Source: DASSUW01 sp963849695
GTDB taxonomy: Bacteria > Actinomycetota > Thermoleophilia > Solirubrobacterales > Solirubrobacteraceae
DNA: 64,000 bases
Reading direction: 5' to 3'
Assembly: GCA_963849695.1 (NCBI GenBank)
Contig: CAWKIT010000014.1
Location: forward strand, 1-64,000
Shown here one piece after another: positions 43,793 to 51,937 of the stretch. Positions within the stretch are counted from its first letter, which is position 1. Every line of letters begins with the position of its first letter. The translations under genes were made by a program, and so were the position numbers. The notes beneath the pieces are model-generated. The model saw only the letters and a list, made by a program, of their open reading frames with translations, was not told the DNA's origin and ran no database searches.

Positions 43793-45404
43793 AGGCGGTG
43801 GCCTGCTCGCGCAGGCCGAGCTCCTCGATCGCGGCCTCGCGCATCTTGTACTTCTGGACCTTGCCGGTGACCGTCATGGGGAACTCGTCGGCGAACTTGA
43901 CGTACCGCGGGCGTTTGAAGTGGGCGATCCGGCCCTCGCAGAAGCCGCGCACGTCGTCCTCGGACAGCTCGACGCCCTCGCGGACCCGGATCCAGGCCAT
44001 CAGCTCCTCGCCGTAGCGCTCGTCGGGCACGCCGATCACCGCCGCCTCGAGCACGCCGGGGTGGGTGTGGAGGAACTCCTCCACCTCGCGCGGATAGATG
44101 TTCTCGCCGCCGCGGATGACCATGTCCTTCGAGCGGCCGACGATGTTGAGATAGCCCTCGTCGTCCATCGTCGCGAGGTCGCCGGTGTGCATCCAGCCGT
44201 GCTCGTCGACCGCCTCGGCGGTGCGCTCGGGGTCGTTCCAGTAGCCCGCCATCACCGAGTAGCCGCGCGTGAGCAGCTCGCCGGGCTCGCCGCGCGGGAC
44301 GGTGGCGCCGGTGAGCGGCTCGATCAGCTTGACCTCGAGGTGCGGGTGCACGCGGCCGACGGTTTGGGTGCGCTTCTCGAGTGAGTCGCGGGCCGCCGTC
44401 TGCGTCGACACCGGCGAGGTCTCGGTCATGCCGTAGCAGATCGTCACCTCGTCCATGTGCATGCGCTCGATCACCTGCTTCATGACCTCGATCGGGCACG
44501 GCGAGCCGGCCATGATCCCGGTGCGGAGACTGGACAGGTCGAAGCGCTCGAACTCCGGGTGGCTGAGCTCGGCGATGAACATCGTCGGCACGCCGTAGAG
44601 GCTCGTGCAGCGCTCCTCCTGCACGGTCTCCAGCACGGCGCCCGGCTCGAACGCGGCCTCCGGGATCACCATCGCCGAGCCGTGCGTGGTGCAGCCGAGG
44701 TTGCCCATCACCATGCCGAAACAGTGGTAGAACGGCACCGGGATGCAGACGCGGTCGTGCTCGTCGTAGCCGCAGCCCTCGCCGACGAAGAACGCGTTGT
44801 TGAGGATGTTGTGGTGGCTGAGCGTGGCGCCCTTCGGAAAGCCGGTGGTGCCGCTCGTGTACTGGATGTTGATCGCGTCGTCGGAGTCGAGCGCCTCCGG
44901 GTCCGGCGCCGGGCCGTCGCCCCTCAGCAGCTCCTCCCAGTCGGGCGAGTCGAGCAGGACGACGCGCTCGAGGTCGGGCAGCTCGCCGCGCACCTCGTCG
45001 ATCATCGCCGCGTAGTCGCTTGTCTTGTGCGAGCGGGCCGCCACCAGCATCCGGCAGCCGGACTGGCGCAGCGCGTACTCGAGCTCGCTCGTGCGGTAGG
45101 CCGGGTTGACGTTGACGAGGATGATCCCGGCCTTCGCGGTCGCGTACTGGGTCAGCACCCACTCGGCGCAGTTGGGCGCCCAGATGCCGACGCGGTCGCC
45201 CGTCTCGAGGCCGGCGCCGAGCAGCCCGCGCGCGAGCGCGTCGACCTGCTCGTTCAGCTCGGCGTACGTGAGCCGGACCTGCTGGTGGCGGACCACCAGC
45301 GCCTCGCGGTCGCCGAATCGCGCGACCGTGCGCTCGAGGTTCTCGCCGATCGTCTCCCCGATCAGCGGCTTGTCGGCGACGCCCGACGCGTAGGAGCGAG
45401 TCAT
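43791..45404 (-). CDS. Acyl-CoA synthetase (AMP-forming), FadD-like
   Basis: 537 residues. Adenylate-forming enzyme: P-loop-like IQYTSGTTGFPKGATLSH, CYGMTETSPVSTQ (A5), GWMHTGDLATMDDEGYLNIV (A7), GRSKDMVIRGGENIYPREVE (A8) and the catalytic Lys in MTVTGKVQKYKMRE (A10). It activates a fatty or other carboxylic acid to its CoA thioester. The ATG lies only 16 bp beyond the end of a palindromic element (45421-45588), so any native promoter must be inside or beyond that element. Substrate chain length cannot be read from sequence. Confidence 0.93.
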   Translation of the reverse strand: MTRSYASGVADKPLIGETIGENLERTVARFGDREALVVRHQQVRLTYAELNEQVDALARGLLGAGLETGDRVGIWAPNCAEWVLTQYATAKAGIILVNVNPAYRTSELEYALRQSGCRMLVAARSHKTSDYAAMIDEVRGELPDLERVVLLDSPDWEELLRGDGPAPDPEALDSDDAINIQYTSGTTGFPKGATLSHHNILNNAFFVGEGCGYDEHDRVCIPVPFYHCFGMVMGNLGCTTHGSAMVIPEAAFEPGAVLETVQEERCTSLYGVPTMFIAELSHPEFERFDLSSLRTGIMAGSPCPIEVMKQVIERMHMDEVTICYGMTETSPVSTQTAARDSLEKRTQTVGRVHPHLEVKLIEPLTGATVPRGEPGELLTRGYSVMAGYWNDPERTAEAVDEHGWMHTGDLATMDDEGYLNIVGRSKDMVIRGGENIYPREVEEFLHTHPGVLEAAVIGVPDERYGEELMAWIRVREGVELSEDDVRGFCEGRIAHFKRPRYVKFADEFPMTVTGKVQKYKMREAAIEELGLREQATA

Positions 45405-45420
45405 GGCGCCAACCGTACGC

Positions 45421-45588
45421 CTAGTGTCGCGATTCGTAAGTTCGGTCGCAGGCTGCGGGATGCATGGTCGTGTCTGGCGTTCGCCGGCGGCCTGGCTCGT
45501 ACTGGGCGTACTTGCGAGGCCGCCGGCGGGCGCCAGGCGCGGCCAGGCGCCCGCAGACTGCCTCCGAACTTCCGAATCGGGACACTAG
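45421..45588. mobile_element. MITE-like nested palindrome with CTAG ends
   Basis: 168 bp bounded by CTAGTGTC (45421-45428) and GACACTAG (45581-45588). The terminal inverted repeats are 25 bp with 23 matches (45421-45445 against 45564-45588). Inside, GCAGGCTGCGGG (45448-45459) pairs with CCCGCAGACTGC (45550-45561), and GCCGGCGGCCT (45483-45493) with AGGCCGCCGGC (45517-45527), so almost the whole element folds. CTAG at both tips is consistent with a 4-bp target duplication as made by some IS5-group transposases. No ORF inside; the right tip supplies the TAG stop of the neighbouring gene. Confidence 0.75.
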
Positions 45589-46034
45589 TTCTGCTTGACG
45601 GTGATCTCCCCGATGGGCTCGCCCGAGTTGTGGAACTCGACCTCACAGGTCCCGGTGATGCTGGCTTTGAAGGAGACCGTGATGGTGCGGCCGGCCGGGA
45701 CGTCGCGCGTGATGTCGTAGCAGTGCACGTGAATCTCCTCGGGCTCGTCGGAGCGCACGCGGAAGCGGATCGTCTCCCCCTCCGTGAACTCGAGCTCCGC
45801 GACCTTGCCGGCGGTCAGAAGCGGCGGCGGCTTGGGAGTCGGAGTCGGGGTGGGCGTCGCCGTCGCCGTCTCCTCCCCGGACTCGGTGGCGGTGGCCGTG
45901 GCGGTGGGTGTCGCGGTCGCAGCGGTCTGGCTTGGCTGGTCGTCGTCCTCGCTGGTGTCGGCGAGCACCACGACGGCGACGACCGCGATCACGACGGCGA
46001 TGGCGAGGAAGGTGAAGCGCTGACGCCGGCTCAT
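45585..46034 (-). CDS. Membrane-anchored cupredoxin-like protein
   Basis: 149 residues. An N-terminal membrane anchor or signal (FTFLAIAVVIAVVAVVVLA), a long Thr/Ala/Pro-rich linker (TATPTATATATESGEETATA), then a small beta domain: AELEFTEGETIRFRVRSDEP, EIHVHCYD, GRTITVSFKASITGTCEVEFH. The late Cys-x4-His and earlier His resemble type-1 copper ligands of EfeO/plastocyanin-like domains, but the Met ligand position holds Ile, so copper binding is uncertain. It ends at the TAG inside the CTAG tip of the palindromic element. Six bp upstream is the MFS gene on the same strand. Confidence 0.75.
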   Translation of the reverse strand: MSRRQRFTFLAIAVVIAVVAVVVLADTSEDDDQPSQTAATATPTATATATESGEETATATPTPTPTPKPPPLLTAGKVAELEFTEGETIRFRVRSDEPEEIHVHCYDITRDVPAGRTITVSFKASITGTCEVEFHNSGEPIGEITVKQN

Positions 46035-46040
46035 CGCCGA

Positions 46041-47543
46041 TCAGGGTACGAGGTCGAGGACACCGCCGAGCAGGCCGCCGACGCTCCGCGGGTCGACGCC
46101 GTACTCGCGCCGGTAGTCGTCGCGCGCCTCGTCGTCGACGAGCGCGAGCGCAAGCTCCTCGCGCGAGGAGCCGAACCGGCACGCGGCGCGGTCGAGCGCG
46201 AGCAGCGCCGCGTCCTGGAGCGCGCCGCCGAGCCCGCCGGTGGAGGGTAGGTCGCGCGGATCGCACGGGTCGGCGATCTGCACCGGCTCGGGCTCGAGGC
46301 GCGGCTGCAGGAGCCGGGCGCCGCCGGCCAGGACGAGCGCGGCGGCCGCGGCGGCGACCACGCGCCGGTCCCACGGCAGCAGCGCGAGCGCCGCGATCAG
46401 GGCGAGCGCTCCGCAGATCGCCAGCGCGGGGGCGAACGCGTCCTGCACGCCGGCGACGAGCGCTTCGTCGGCGCTGGTGGCGAGCGCGTCGTAGGCGGCC
46501 TTGTCCTCGATGCCGGGGCGGGCGCGGTCGAGCGCCGCCTGCAGCTCGCCGCGCGGGTCGACCGGGTCGATGTCGCCGATCAGCGTCCCCGCCAGCGACA
46601 GCTTCTCGAGCGGCGGCAGGGGGGCGTCCAGCACCAGCGCCGTGCCCTCGATGCGCGTCTGCGCGACCGCGTCGTCGAGCTGGGCGGCGGCGACCGGGGC
46701 GAGAACGATCAGCGCTGCGGTGATACCGGCATGACGGAGCGACAGCAGCCACGCCGCCTGCTCGGGCGTGTCCTCGGGCAGCAGGCCGCCGGCGAGGGCC
46801 GGCAGCGCCAGCCCGAGCCCGGCGCCCGCCATCAGCTGCGGCGGCACCGTCCACCACAGGCTCGCGCCGGGCAGCGACGCGAGCGCGAGCACCCCGCCCG
46901 CGACCAGCAGCGCACCCGCCGCCGCCCGCGTCCGGGCCGGCCCGGGGATGCGCGCAGAGGCGACGGCGGCCGCCGGCAGCACGCTGACCGTCACGGCGGC
47001 GGCCAGCGGCGTGATCGACCAGCCGGTGACGAGCAGCAGCACGAGCAGGAAGAGAACGCCGACGAGGGCGGCGGAGACCAGCGCGAGCGCGAAGGCCGGG
47101 CCGAGCGGCCACGAGATGGGCGCGCGCGGCGACGCTTCGTTCGGCGCGGCCGGGGCCGCTCGCCAGGCCGCGAGCGCCGCGGCGGCGGCGAGCGGGACCT
47201 GGACGAGGAAGATCGCCCGCCAGTCGAGCGCCTGGGTCAGCGCGCCGCCGAGCGCCGGCCCGGCGGCGAAGCCGAAGATCGCGGTCGCCGTCCAGGCGCG
47301 GCGGCCGGTTCCGCCCGCGTCGAGCAGCGCGAACGCGCCCACCAGCAGCGCGGCGCCGCCTACCGCCTGCACCCCGCGCATGACCAGCAGGAAGCCGATC
47401 GACTCGGCCAGGCCGCACGCGAGCGACGCCCCCGCGAACACCAGCGCGCCCACGACCGCGCCCGGCCGCAGCCGCGCCGCCGCCGGCAGGGCCAGCGTCA
47501 GCACGAGCGTGTAGACCCCGAGCACCGCGGCGGCCTCCTCCAC
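46041..47543 (-). CDS. MFS transporter with soluble C-terminal domain, N terminus frame-broken
   Basis: 500 residues from GTG 47543, about 13 hydrophobic segments, DHA2-like (FLLVMRGVQAVGGAALLVGA, GFAAGPALGGALTQALDWRA). A cytoplasmic-type C-terminal domain of about 80 residues (ADPCDPRDLPSTGGLGGALQ, SSREELALALVDDEARDDY) is unusual. The first helix is missing from this start: upstream in the same frame the sequence reads RIRVLVLIAAGLALADASVV and onward, clearly the true N terminus, but is blocked by TGA. One extra base near 47645, just after the GTG at 47649, would explain this. Drug or metabolite export is the likely role. Confidence 0.8.
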   Translation of the reverse strand: MEEAAAVLGVYTLVLTLALPAAARLRPGAVVGALVFAGASLACGLAESIGFLLVMRGVQAVGGAALLVGAFALLDAGGTGRRAWTATAIFGFAAGPALGGALTQALDWRAIFLVQVPLAAAAALAAWRAAPAAPNEASPRAPISWPLGPAFALALVSAALVGVLFLLVLLLVTGWSITPLAAAVTVSVLPAAAVASARIPGPARTRAAAGALLVAGGVLALASLPGASLWWTVPPQLMAGAGLGLALPALAGGLLPEDTPEQAAWLLSLRHAGITAALIVLAPVAAAQLDDAVAQTRIEGTALVLDAPLPPLEKLSLAGTLIGDIDPVDPRGELQAALDRARPGIEDKAAYDALATSADEALVAGVQDAFAPALAICGALALIAALALLPWDRRVVAAAAAALVLAGGARLLQPRLEPEPVQIADPCDPRDLPSTGGLGGALQDAALLALDRAACRFGSSREELALALVDDEARDDYRREYGVDPRSVGGLLGGVLDLVP

Positions 47544-47693
47544 CGTCGCGTCGAGCTCGGCGATGATCGGAGGCAGGGCGAGCGTGACGACCGACGCGTC
47601 GGCGAGCGCGAGGCCGGCGGCGATCAGGACGAGGACGCGGATGCGTCACATGCTGCCAAGCTGCACGCCAAACACGACCAGGGGGAACGCACG

Positions 47694-48128
47694 ATGGCGA
47701 CACGCAACGCCTCCGCGCAGTGGCAGGGGAACCTCAAGGAGGGCGACGGCCGGATGGCGCTCGGCTCGGGTGCCTTCGAGGGCCCGTTCACGTTCGAGTC
47801 CCGCTTCGAGGAGGGCACGGGCACGAACCCGGAGGAGCTGATCGGCGCCGCCGAGGCGGGCTGCTTCACGATGCAGCTCGCGGCCACGCTGTCCGAGGCC
47901 GGTCACACGGTCGAGTCGGTACACACCGACGCCAAGGTCCACATCCGCAACATCGACGGCAACCCGACGATCTCGCAGATCGATCTAATCACCCGCGGCC
48001 GCGTCCCGGGGCTTGACGAGGAGGCGTTCAAGAAGACCGCCGACGAGACTCGCGAGGTCTGCATCATCTCGCGCGCGCTCGCGGGCGTCACCGACATCAC
48101 GGTCGACGCCGCGCTCGAAAGCAGCTAA
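47694..48128 (+). CDS. osmC: OsmC-family peroxiredoxin
   Basis: 144 residues, full length for OsmC/Ohr. Thiol-dependent reduction of organic hydroperoxides in the cytoplasm. The two redox cysteines are in LIGAAEAGCFTMQLAATLSE and TREVCIISRAL; GTNPEELIGAAEA and the N-terminal ASAQWQGNLKEGDGRM fit OsmC rather than Ohr. GGGGGAA lies 9 nt before the ATG. It is divergent from the MFS gene, and its last 4 bp overlap the convergent permease. Confidence 0.93.
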   Translation: MATRNASAQWQGNLKEGDGRMALGSGAFEGPFTFESRFEEGTGTNPEELIGAAEAGCFTMQLAATLSEAGHTVESVHTDAKVHIRNIDGNPTISQIDLITRGRVPGLDEEAFKKTADETREVCIISRALAGVTDITVDAALESS

Positions 48129-49501
48129 TCGACGAGCTTCTCCGGGTCGATCTCGTCGGTCGGCCCGGAGACGGTCCGCGCGATCAGCCACAGGACGAGT
48201 CCGACCGCGATCAGACCGCCCGCATACGCGAACACGATCGCGTCCTCGAACAGCTTCTGAATGATCAGCGCGGCGCAGCAGAGCGCGCCGAGCACGGGGA
48301 ACGCGGTCCACGCGCGGAAGTGCTCGTGATCGACCGGCGTGCGCCGCAGCACGAGCACCGACACGTGGACGGCGACGAACGCGACCAGCAGGAGCAGCAC
48401 GGTCGTGTCCGCCAGCGTCTCCAGGTCCCCGAGCACGACCAGCACGGCGGCCAGCGCCCCGCTGAACAGGATCCCCGCCCACGGCGTCCGGCGGCCCGGG
48501 TGCACGCGCCCGAACCACGGCGGGATCACGCCCTGCTGCGCCATGCCGTACAGCAGCCGCGACGCCATCACCATGTTGATCAGCGCGCCGTTGACGAGCG
48601 CGAACAGCGCGATCGCGGAGAACACCTTGGTGTTCATCGCCAGCGGCCCGACCTGGACGACCTCGAGCAGCGGCCCGTCCGAGCCGGCCAGCGTGTCGGT
48701 CGGCACCGCCATCGAGGCGATCACGGTCACGAGGAGATACACGGATCCGGCGATCCCGAGGCCGAGGAACAGCGTCCCCGGGAACGCACGCGGCGCCGAC
48801 TGCGTCTCCTCGGCCACGTTCACCGAGTCCTCGAAGCCGATCAGCGCGTAGAACGCGAGCGAAGCGCCCGAGATCACCAGCAGCAGCGGCGCGTCGCCCT
48901 CCTTGAACTCGAGCGCGCGGCCCGGGTCGCCGCCGCCGTCGAGCAGGAACGCGGCGCCGATCACCGCCACCAGCACGAGCCCGGAGAGCTCGATCAGCGT
49001 GCAGCCCATGTTGAAGGAGACCGACTCCTTGATCCCGCGGAAGTTGATCAGCGACAGCACGGCGATCACGCCGAGCCCGACCAGCACCTCGGGCAGGTCG
49101 ACGAACTCGCTCAGGTAGTCGCCGCCGAACGCGGTGGCGAGCGTGGCCGCCGACGCCAGGCCCGAGCACACGACCGCGAAGGCGATCAGGAAGGTGAACA
49201 GCGGAACGCGGAACGCCTTGTGCACGAACAGCGCCGCACCACCGGCGAGCGGGTACTTCGACACCAGCTCGGCGTACGAGGCGGCGGTGAACGCCGCCAC
49301 CACGCCGGCGAGCGCGAACGCCGTCCAGAACGCGCCGCCGACCTTGTCGCCGACCTCCCCGACCAGCGCGTAGATCCCGCCGCCGAGGATGTCGCCGATG
49401 ATGAAGAACAGCAGCATCCTGCGCGAGATCGCGGGCTTGAGCGCCGTAGCCCGGTACCCCGGGCCGCCCGCGACGGCGCCCCCCTCCGCGTGCGTCGCCA
49501 T
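48125..49501 (-). CDS. APC-superfamily amino-acid permease
   Basis: 458 residues, about 12 membrane helices. The first helix, FIIGDILGGGIYALVGEVGD, is the substrate-binding unwound helix of the APC fold (GxGxG variant). Later FYALIGFEDSVNVAEETQSAPRAFP is the conserved helix-6 segment with Glu. It imports or exchanges amino acids or amines; specificity unknown. The first about 25 residues are a soluble, glycine-rich head. Transcribed away from the small ORF at 49634. Confidence 0.92.
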   Translation of the reverse strand: MATHAEGGAVAGGPGYRATALKPAISRRMLLFFIIGDILGGGIYALVGEVGDKVGGAFWTAFALAGVVAAFTAASYAELVSKYPLAGGAALFVHKAFRVPLFTFLIAFAVVCSGLASAATLATAFGGDYLSEFVDLPEVLVGLGVIAVLSLINFRGIKESVSFNMGCTLIELSGLVLVAVIGAAFLLDGGGDPGRALEFKEGDAPLLLVISGASLAFYALIGFEDSVNVAEETQSAPRAFPGTLFLGLGIAGSVYLLVTVIASMAVPTDTLAGSDGPLLEVVQVGPLAMNTKVFSAIALFALVNGALINMVMASRLLYGMAQQGVIPPWFGRVHPGRRTPWAGILFSGALAAVLVVLGDLETLADTTVLLLLVAFVAVHVSVLVLRRTPVDHEHFRAWTAFPVLGALCCAALIIQKLFEDAIVFAYAGGLIAVGLVLWLIARTVSGPTDEIDPEKLVD

Positions 49502-49633
49502 GCCGTCGCCTTACCCCTGCGGGTCCGCTGCGAATCGGCTACGGGTGCCCGCACCGCGCGCGGCGACTGCCCGCCCGCACACTCACAGGGTGCCCCCGTG
49601 GGAGGCCGGGCCCGCGATTGCGACCATCATCAC

Positions 49634-49768
49634 ATGACCATGAACCGTATCCGCCGCGCCTTCTCCGGCCTCGTCGCCGAGGATCGCGACGGCTTCAAGC
49701 GGGTGGACGCCTCCCCGGTTCGCCCCGACGACGCCTCCTGGCTCGCCACCCGCCGCTACAGCGCCTAG
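49634..49768 (+). CDS. Possible 44-residue small protein
   Basis: ATG at 49634 opens MTMNRIRRAFSGLVAEDRDG and runs with strongly G/C-ending codons to TAG at 49768. It contains FKRVDASPVRPDDASWLATRRYSA-like polar sequence (final 24 residues) with no membrane segment. No clear Shine-Dalgarno. It is divergent from the permease and overlaps the convergent lipoprotein stop by 4 bp, a spacing typical of real neighbours here. Not recognised. Confidence 0.4.
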   Translation: MTMNRIRRAFSGLVAEDRDGFKRVDASPVRPDDASWLATRRYSA

Positions 49769-50874
49769 TCGCTGTCATATCTCCGCTCGCCGCCCCGCAT
49801 CCGGAACGCCGTGAAGCGCTCCGGCGGGGGCGGTAGCGTGAGGTAGCGCTCCACCACCTCTCGGCGGACCCGCGCGCGCGTGCCCGCCGCCTCGATCGCG
49901 TCGAGCACGCGGCGCGTGCCCTGCCAGGCCAGCACCGCGTAGGGGTCGGGCGGGCGCTCGAACTCCTCCTCGAACGCGGCCTCGAACTCGCGCAGCTCGG
50001 CCGTCGAGCCGGGTCTGGGCGCGCTCGAGACGAACACCGCGCGCCGCCGTGCCGCCGGCGCGAGCCGGCGCGCGAGCCCGGCGCGGGTCAGCTCGTCCGG
50101 GAACACGAGCGTCGCCCGCGGCGTCTGCCGCGCGAAGGCCGCCGCCGAGTCGACGTCGCTGCCGGCATAGATCACCGCGCCGGCGCGCGCCGGGTCCTCG
50201 ACGACGCGATCGCCGGCCTCGGTCCGCACGGCATCGGCGAGCGCGGTGGCCGCCTCGCCCGCCTCGGACTCGATCGCCACCGTGCCGTCGCCGGCAGCGG
50301 CGACCAGCGCCCGCGCCTGCTCGCGGTCGTCGCCGATCAGGCGTCCGAAGGTGCGGCGGCCGGACGGGTACCAGCGCTCGGGCTCGCCGGGCGCGACGGC
50401 CGAGGTGAAGCCGGGATAGCCGGCTCCGGGGCTCACCAGCAGCAGACCGGCGGCGTTGAACAACGGCAGCGAGGTCATCGCTGTGTCCGAGCGCAGGGCG
50501 CCGACCACCGCGATCACCTGAGTGTCGCGGATCGTGCGCTCGGCCGCCCTGGCAGCGACGATCGGCGGATCGGGATGCGCCGGCGAGCCTTCGTCGACGG
50601 CGACGAAGTTGATCCCGAAGTCACCCGCTCTGCCGCCCGCTTGGGCGATCGCGAGCTTCGAGGCGTCGACCATGTCGCGCCCGAGCCCGGTCGCGGGATC
50701 CGGCACCGACGTGTAGACGGTCAGATTGTCACCGAAGATGCGGCCGCCGGCGGTGATCGCCCCGCGCTCGGGACCGCAGCCCGCCAGCACGGCGAGCGCG
50801 GCGAGGACGGCGAGTACCGTCGTTCGTGAGTACGCGCGATCGCCGGTGGTCGCCGGCGCCGGCTGACGCCGCAC
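49765..50874 (-). CDS. Periplasmic-type substrate-binding lipoprotein (branched-chain amino-acid binding fold)
   Basis: About 369 residues. Lipobox LAALAVLAGCGPE gives a membrane-anchored lipoprotein. The body resembles Peripla_BP_6/LivK proteins: GRDMVDASKLAIAQAGGRAG, FVAVDEGSP, VIAVVGALRSDTAMTSLPLF, LLLVSPGAGYPGFTSA and DPYAVLAWQGTRRVLDAIEA. No permease or ATPase gene is adjacent, so it may serve a sensor or a distant ABC system. The start is unsure: both candidate GTGs (50874, 50901) lie within structured repeat copy 2, suggesting the repeat landed at or rebuilt the 5' end. Confidence 0.82.
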   Translation of the reverse strand: MRRQPAPATTGDRAYSRTTVLAVLAALAVLAGCGPERGAITAGGRIFGDNLTVYTSVPDPATGLGRDMVDASKLAIAQAGGRAGDFGINFVAVDEGSPAHPDPPIVAARAAERTIRDTQVIAVVGALRSDTAMTSLPLFNAAGLLLVSPGAGYPGFTSAVAPGEPERWYPSGRRTFGRLIGDDREQARALVAAAGDGTVAIESEAGEAATALADAVRTEAGDRVVEDPARAGAVIYAGSDVDSAAAFARQTPRATLVFPDELTRAGLARRLAPAARRRAVFVSSAPRPGSTAELREFEAAFEEEFERPPDPYAVLAWQGTRRVLDAIEAAGTRARVRREVVERYLTLPPPPERFTAFRMRGGERRYDSD

Positions 50875-50946
50875 GGTGATCCGGAGGTGTGCTGGTGGCA
50901 CACCACCCGGTCGCCGGGTGGCGTCAGGCGGTGATCGGCGGCCGCC
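50845..50946. repeat. Structured hairpin repeat, copy 2 (5' end of the binding-protein gene)
   Basis: 102 bp. The left arm (50845-50865) and right arm (50925-50946) are identical to those at 33713-33733 and 33790-33811. The loop GCTGGTGGCA (50891-50900) is also shared. Between them the sequences differ from copy 1 but again pair: CTGACGCC with GGCGTCAG, and GGTGTGC with GCACACC. The element covers the start region of the lipoprotein gene. Confidence 0.8.
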
Positions 50947-50991
50947 GGAATCGTGCGCACTTGCGGACGCCGGTACTGGCCGCCGCGCGGC

Positions 50992-51357
50992 TCAGCCCTC
51001 CAGGAGGACCGTGTCTTCGTGCGAGTACGGCGGCGCGCAGCAGCACAGGAGCACGAGCGGCTCGGGCCCCGGATTCCACAGCTTGTGCGGGACGCCGGGC
51101 GCGATCACGATCGTGTCGCCGGCCCGCACGTCGGCCTCCTCGACGCCGAGACGCATCCGGCCGGCGCCGGCGGTGAAGTGGTAGATCTCCTCCGCCTCGC
51201 GGTGGTAGTGCTCGAACGTCTCGCCACCCGGCGGGACCGTCGCCTCCGCCAGCGACTGGTTTACCGCGTTGCCTGACGGCACGCCCGCGAGCTCGCGGAT
51301 GGTCGAGCCGTCGGCGGTCACGAACGGCTCTCGTTCTTCCAGGCGGACGGTCTGCAC
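50992..51357 (-). CDS. Small cupin-domain protein
   Basis: 121 residues from GTG 51357. Cupin motif 1 is GGETFEHYHREAEEIYHFTAGAGRM (key residues H..H.....E......G) and motif 2 is GDTIVIAPGVPHKLWNPGPEPL, so a metal-binding beta-barrel is expected. A C-terminal CCCAPPYSHEDT adds three Cys. The upstream reading lacks a good start and crosses a terminator-like hairpin, so the short form is preferred. Function unknown; such proteins act as sugar isomerases, dioxygenases or sensors. Confidence 0.82.
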   Translation of the reverse strand: MQTVRLEEREPFVTADGSTIRELAGVPSGNAVNQSLAEATVPPGGETFEHYHREAEEIYHFTAGAGRMRLGVEEADVRAGDTIVIAPGVPHKLWNPGPEPLVLLCCCAPPYSHEDTVLLEG

Positions 51358-51390
51358 GAGGCGCTCGACAGGGTAGACGACCCGCAAGCG

Positions 51391-51422
51391 GCGCCCCCGG
51401 CCTTCAGGCCGGCCGGGGGCGC
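51391..51422. terminator. GC-rich 12-bp hairpin
   Basis: GCGCCCCCGGCC (51391-51402) pairs perfectly with GGCCGGGGGCGC (51411-51422), 8-nt loop TTCAGGCC. It lies after the 61-residue ORF and before the cupin, both on the minus strand, with no T tract. A second stem, CGTCGTGA/TCACGACG (51422-51448), abuts it. Confidence 0.55.
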
Positions 51423-51466
51423 GTCGTGAACGAGCGTTGGTCACGACGGGAAATGCGTGCCGCGGC

Positions 51467-51652
51467 TCAGGCGACGGCCCTGCGGGCCGCCGACGGGTCA
51501 AGCCGGCGGGCGACCCGCGCGGCCACGTAGGCCGCACGGCTGCGTACCGGCGGTGGGTGTTTCAGACGCGAGCTCTGTACCTCGCGCTCAGCGGCCTCGA
51601 CGCGCTCTGCGACGACGGAGCGGCCATAGGCCTGGTGGTTCAGCGAATGCAT
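51467..51652 (-). CDS. Small basic protein, 61 residues
   Basis: ATG 51652 with AGGGAGT about 8 nt upstream. The sequence starts MHSLNHQAYGRSVVAERVEA and continues AEREVQSSRLKHPPPVRSRA with an arginine/alanine-rich helix at the end. No membrane segment. Codon use fits the neighbours. Not recognised; similar basic small ORFs could bind nucleic acid. It follows the 27-codon ORF and a hairpin downstream of wecA. Confidence 0.5.
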   Translation of the reverse strand: MHSLNHQAYGRSVVAERVEAAEREVQSSRLKHPPPVRSRAAYVAARVARRLDPSAARRAVA

Positions 51653-51685
51653 GGGAACGGACTCCCTGGTTGTGATGAACGGGAG

Positions 51686-51730
51686 CCGCCCGTGACTGGC
51701 TCGGGCGCGACCTGTGCTGGTCACGGGCGG
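51686..51730. terminator. 11-bp inverted repeat in the wecA-cupin gap
   Basis: CCGCCCGTGAC (51686-51696) and GTCACGGGCGG (51720-51730) are exact complements across 23 nt. It is positioned between the 27-codon and 61-codon ORFs on the minus strand and may terminate the former or fold over the latter's leader. Confidence 0.45.
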
Positions 51731-51767
51731 CAGTGGCTGCTGCTGCTGCCCGCGAACCGAGGTGGTG

Positions 51768-51851
51768 CTAGAGCGCGAGCAGGAGCGGACGCCGGAGCAC
51801 GCCGGCGTCCATGGCGATAAGCCAATTGAACGTGTGGCGCGTGCTGAGCAT
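51768..51851 (-). CDS. Possible 27-codon leader-type ORF
   Basis: AAGGAGG, a near-perfect Shine-Dalgarno, is followed by GTG, TTG and ATG codons in one frame; from the ATG the peptide is MLSTRHTFNWLIAMDAGVLR and seven more residues ending LLLAL. A stem GGACGCCGG/CCGGCGTCC (51787-51810) lies within the last codons. Strong ribosome binding plus a hairpin over the 3' end resembles a leader peptide, though no specific residue is repeated. It lies in the 285-bp stretch between the 61-residue ORF and wecA; nothing else is evident there. Confidence 0.4.
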   Translation of the reverse strand: MLSTRHTFNWLIAMDAGVLRRPLLLAL

Positions 51852-51937
51852 CAAGACCCTGCTCACCTCCTTCGCGAAGTTCGCGGTCGAACGGTCACGG
51901 GAAGATAGCGGCGGCCGCGGCGACCGCGCAAGTGCGG

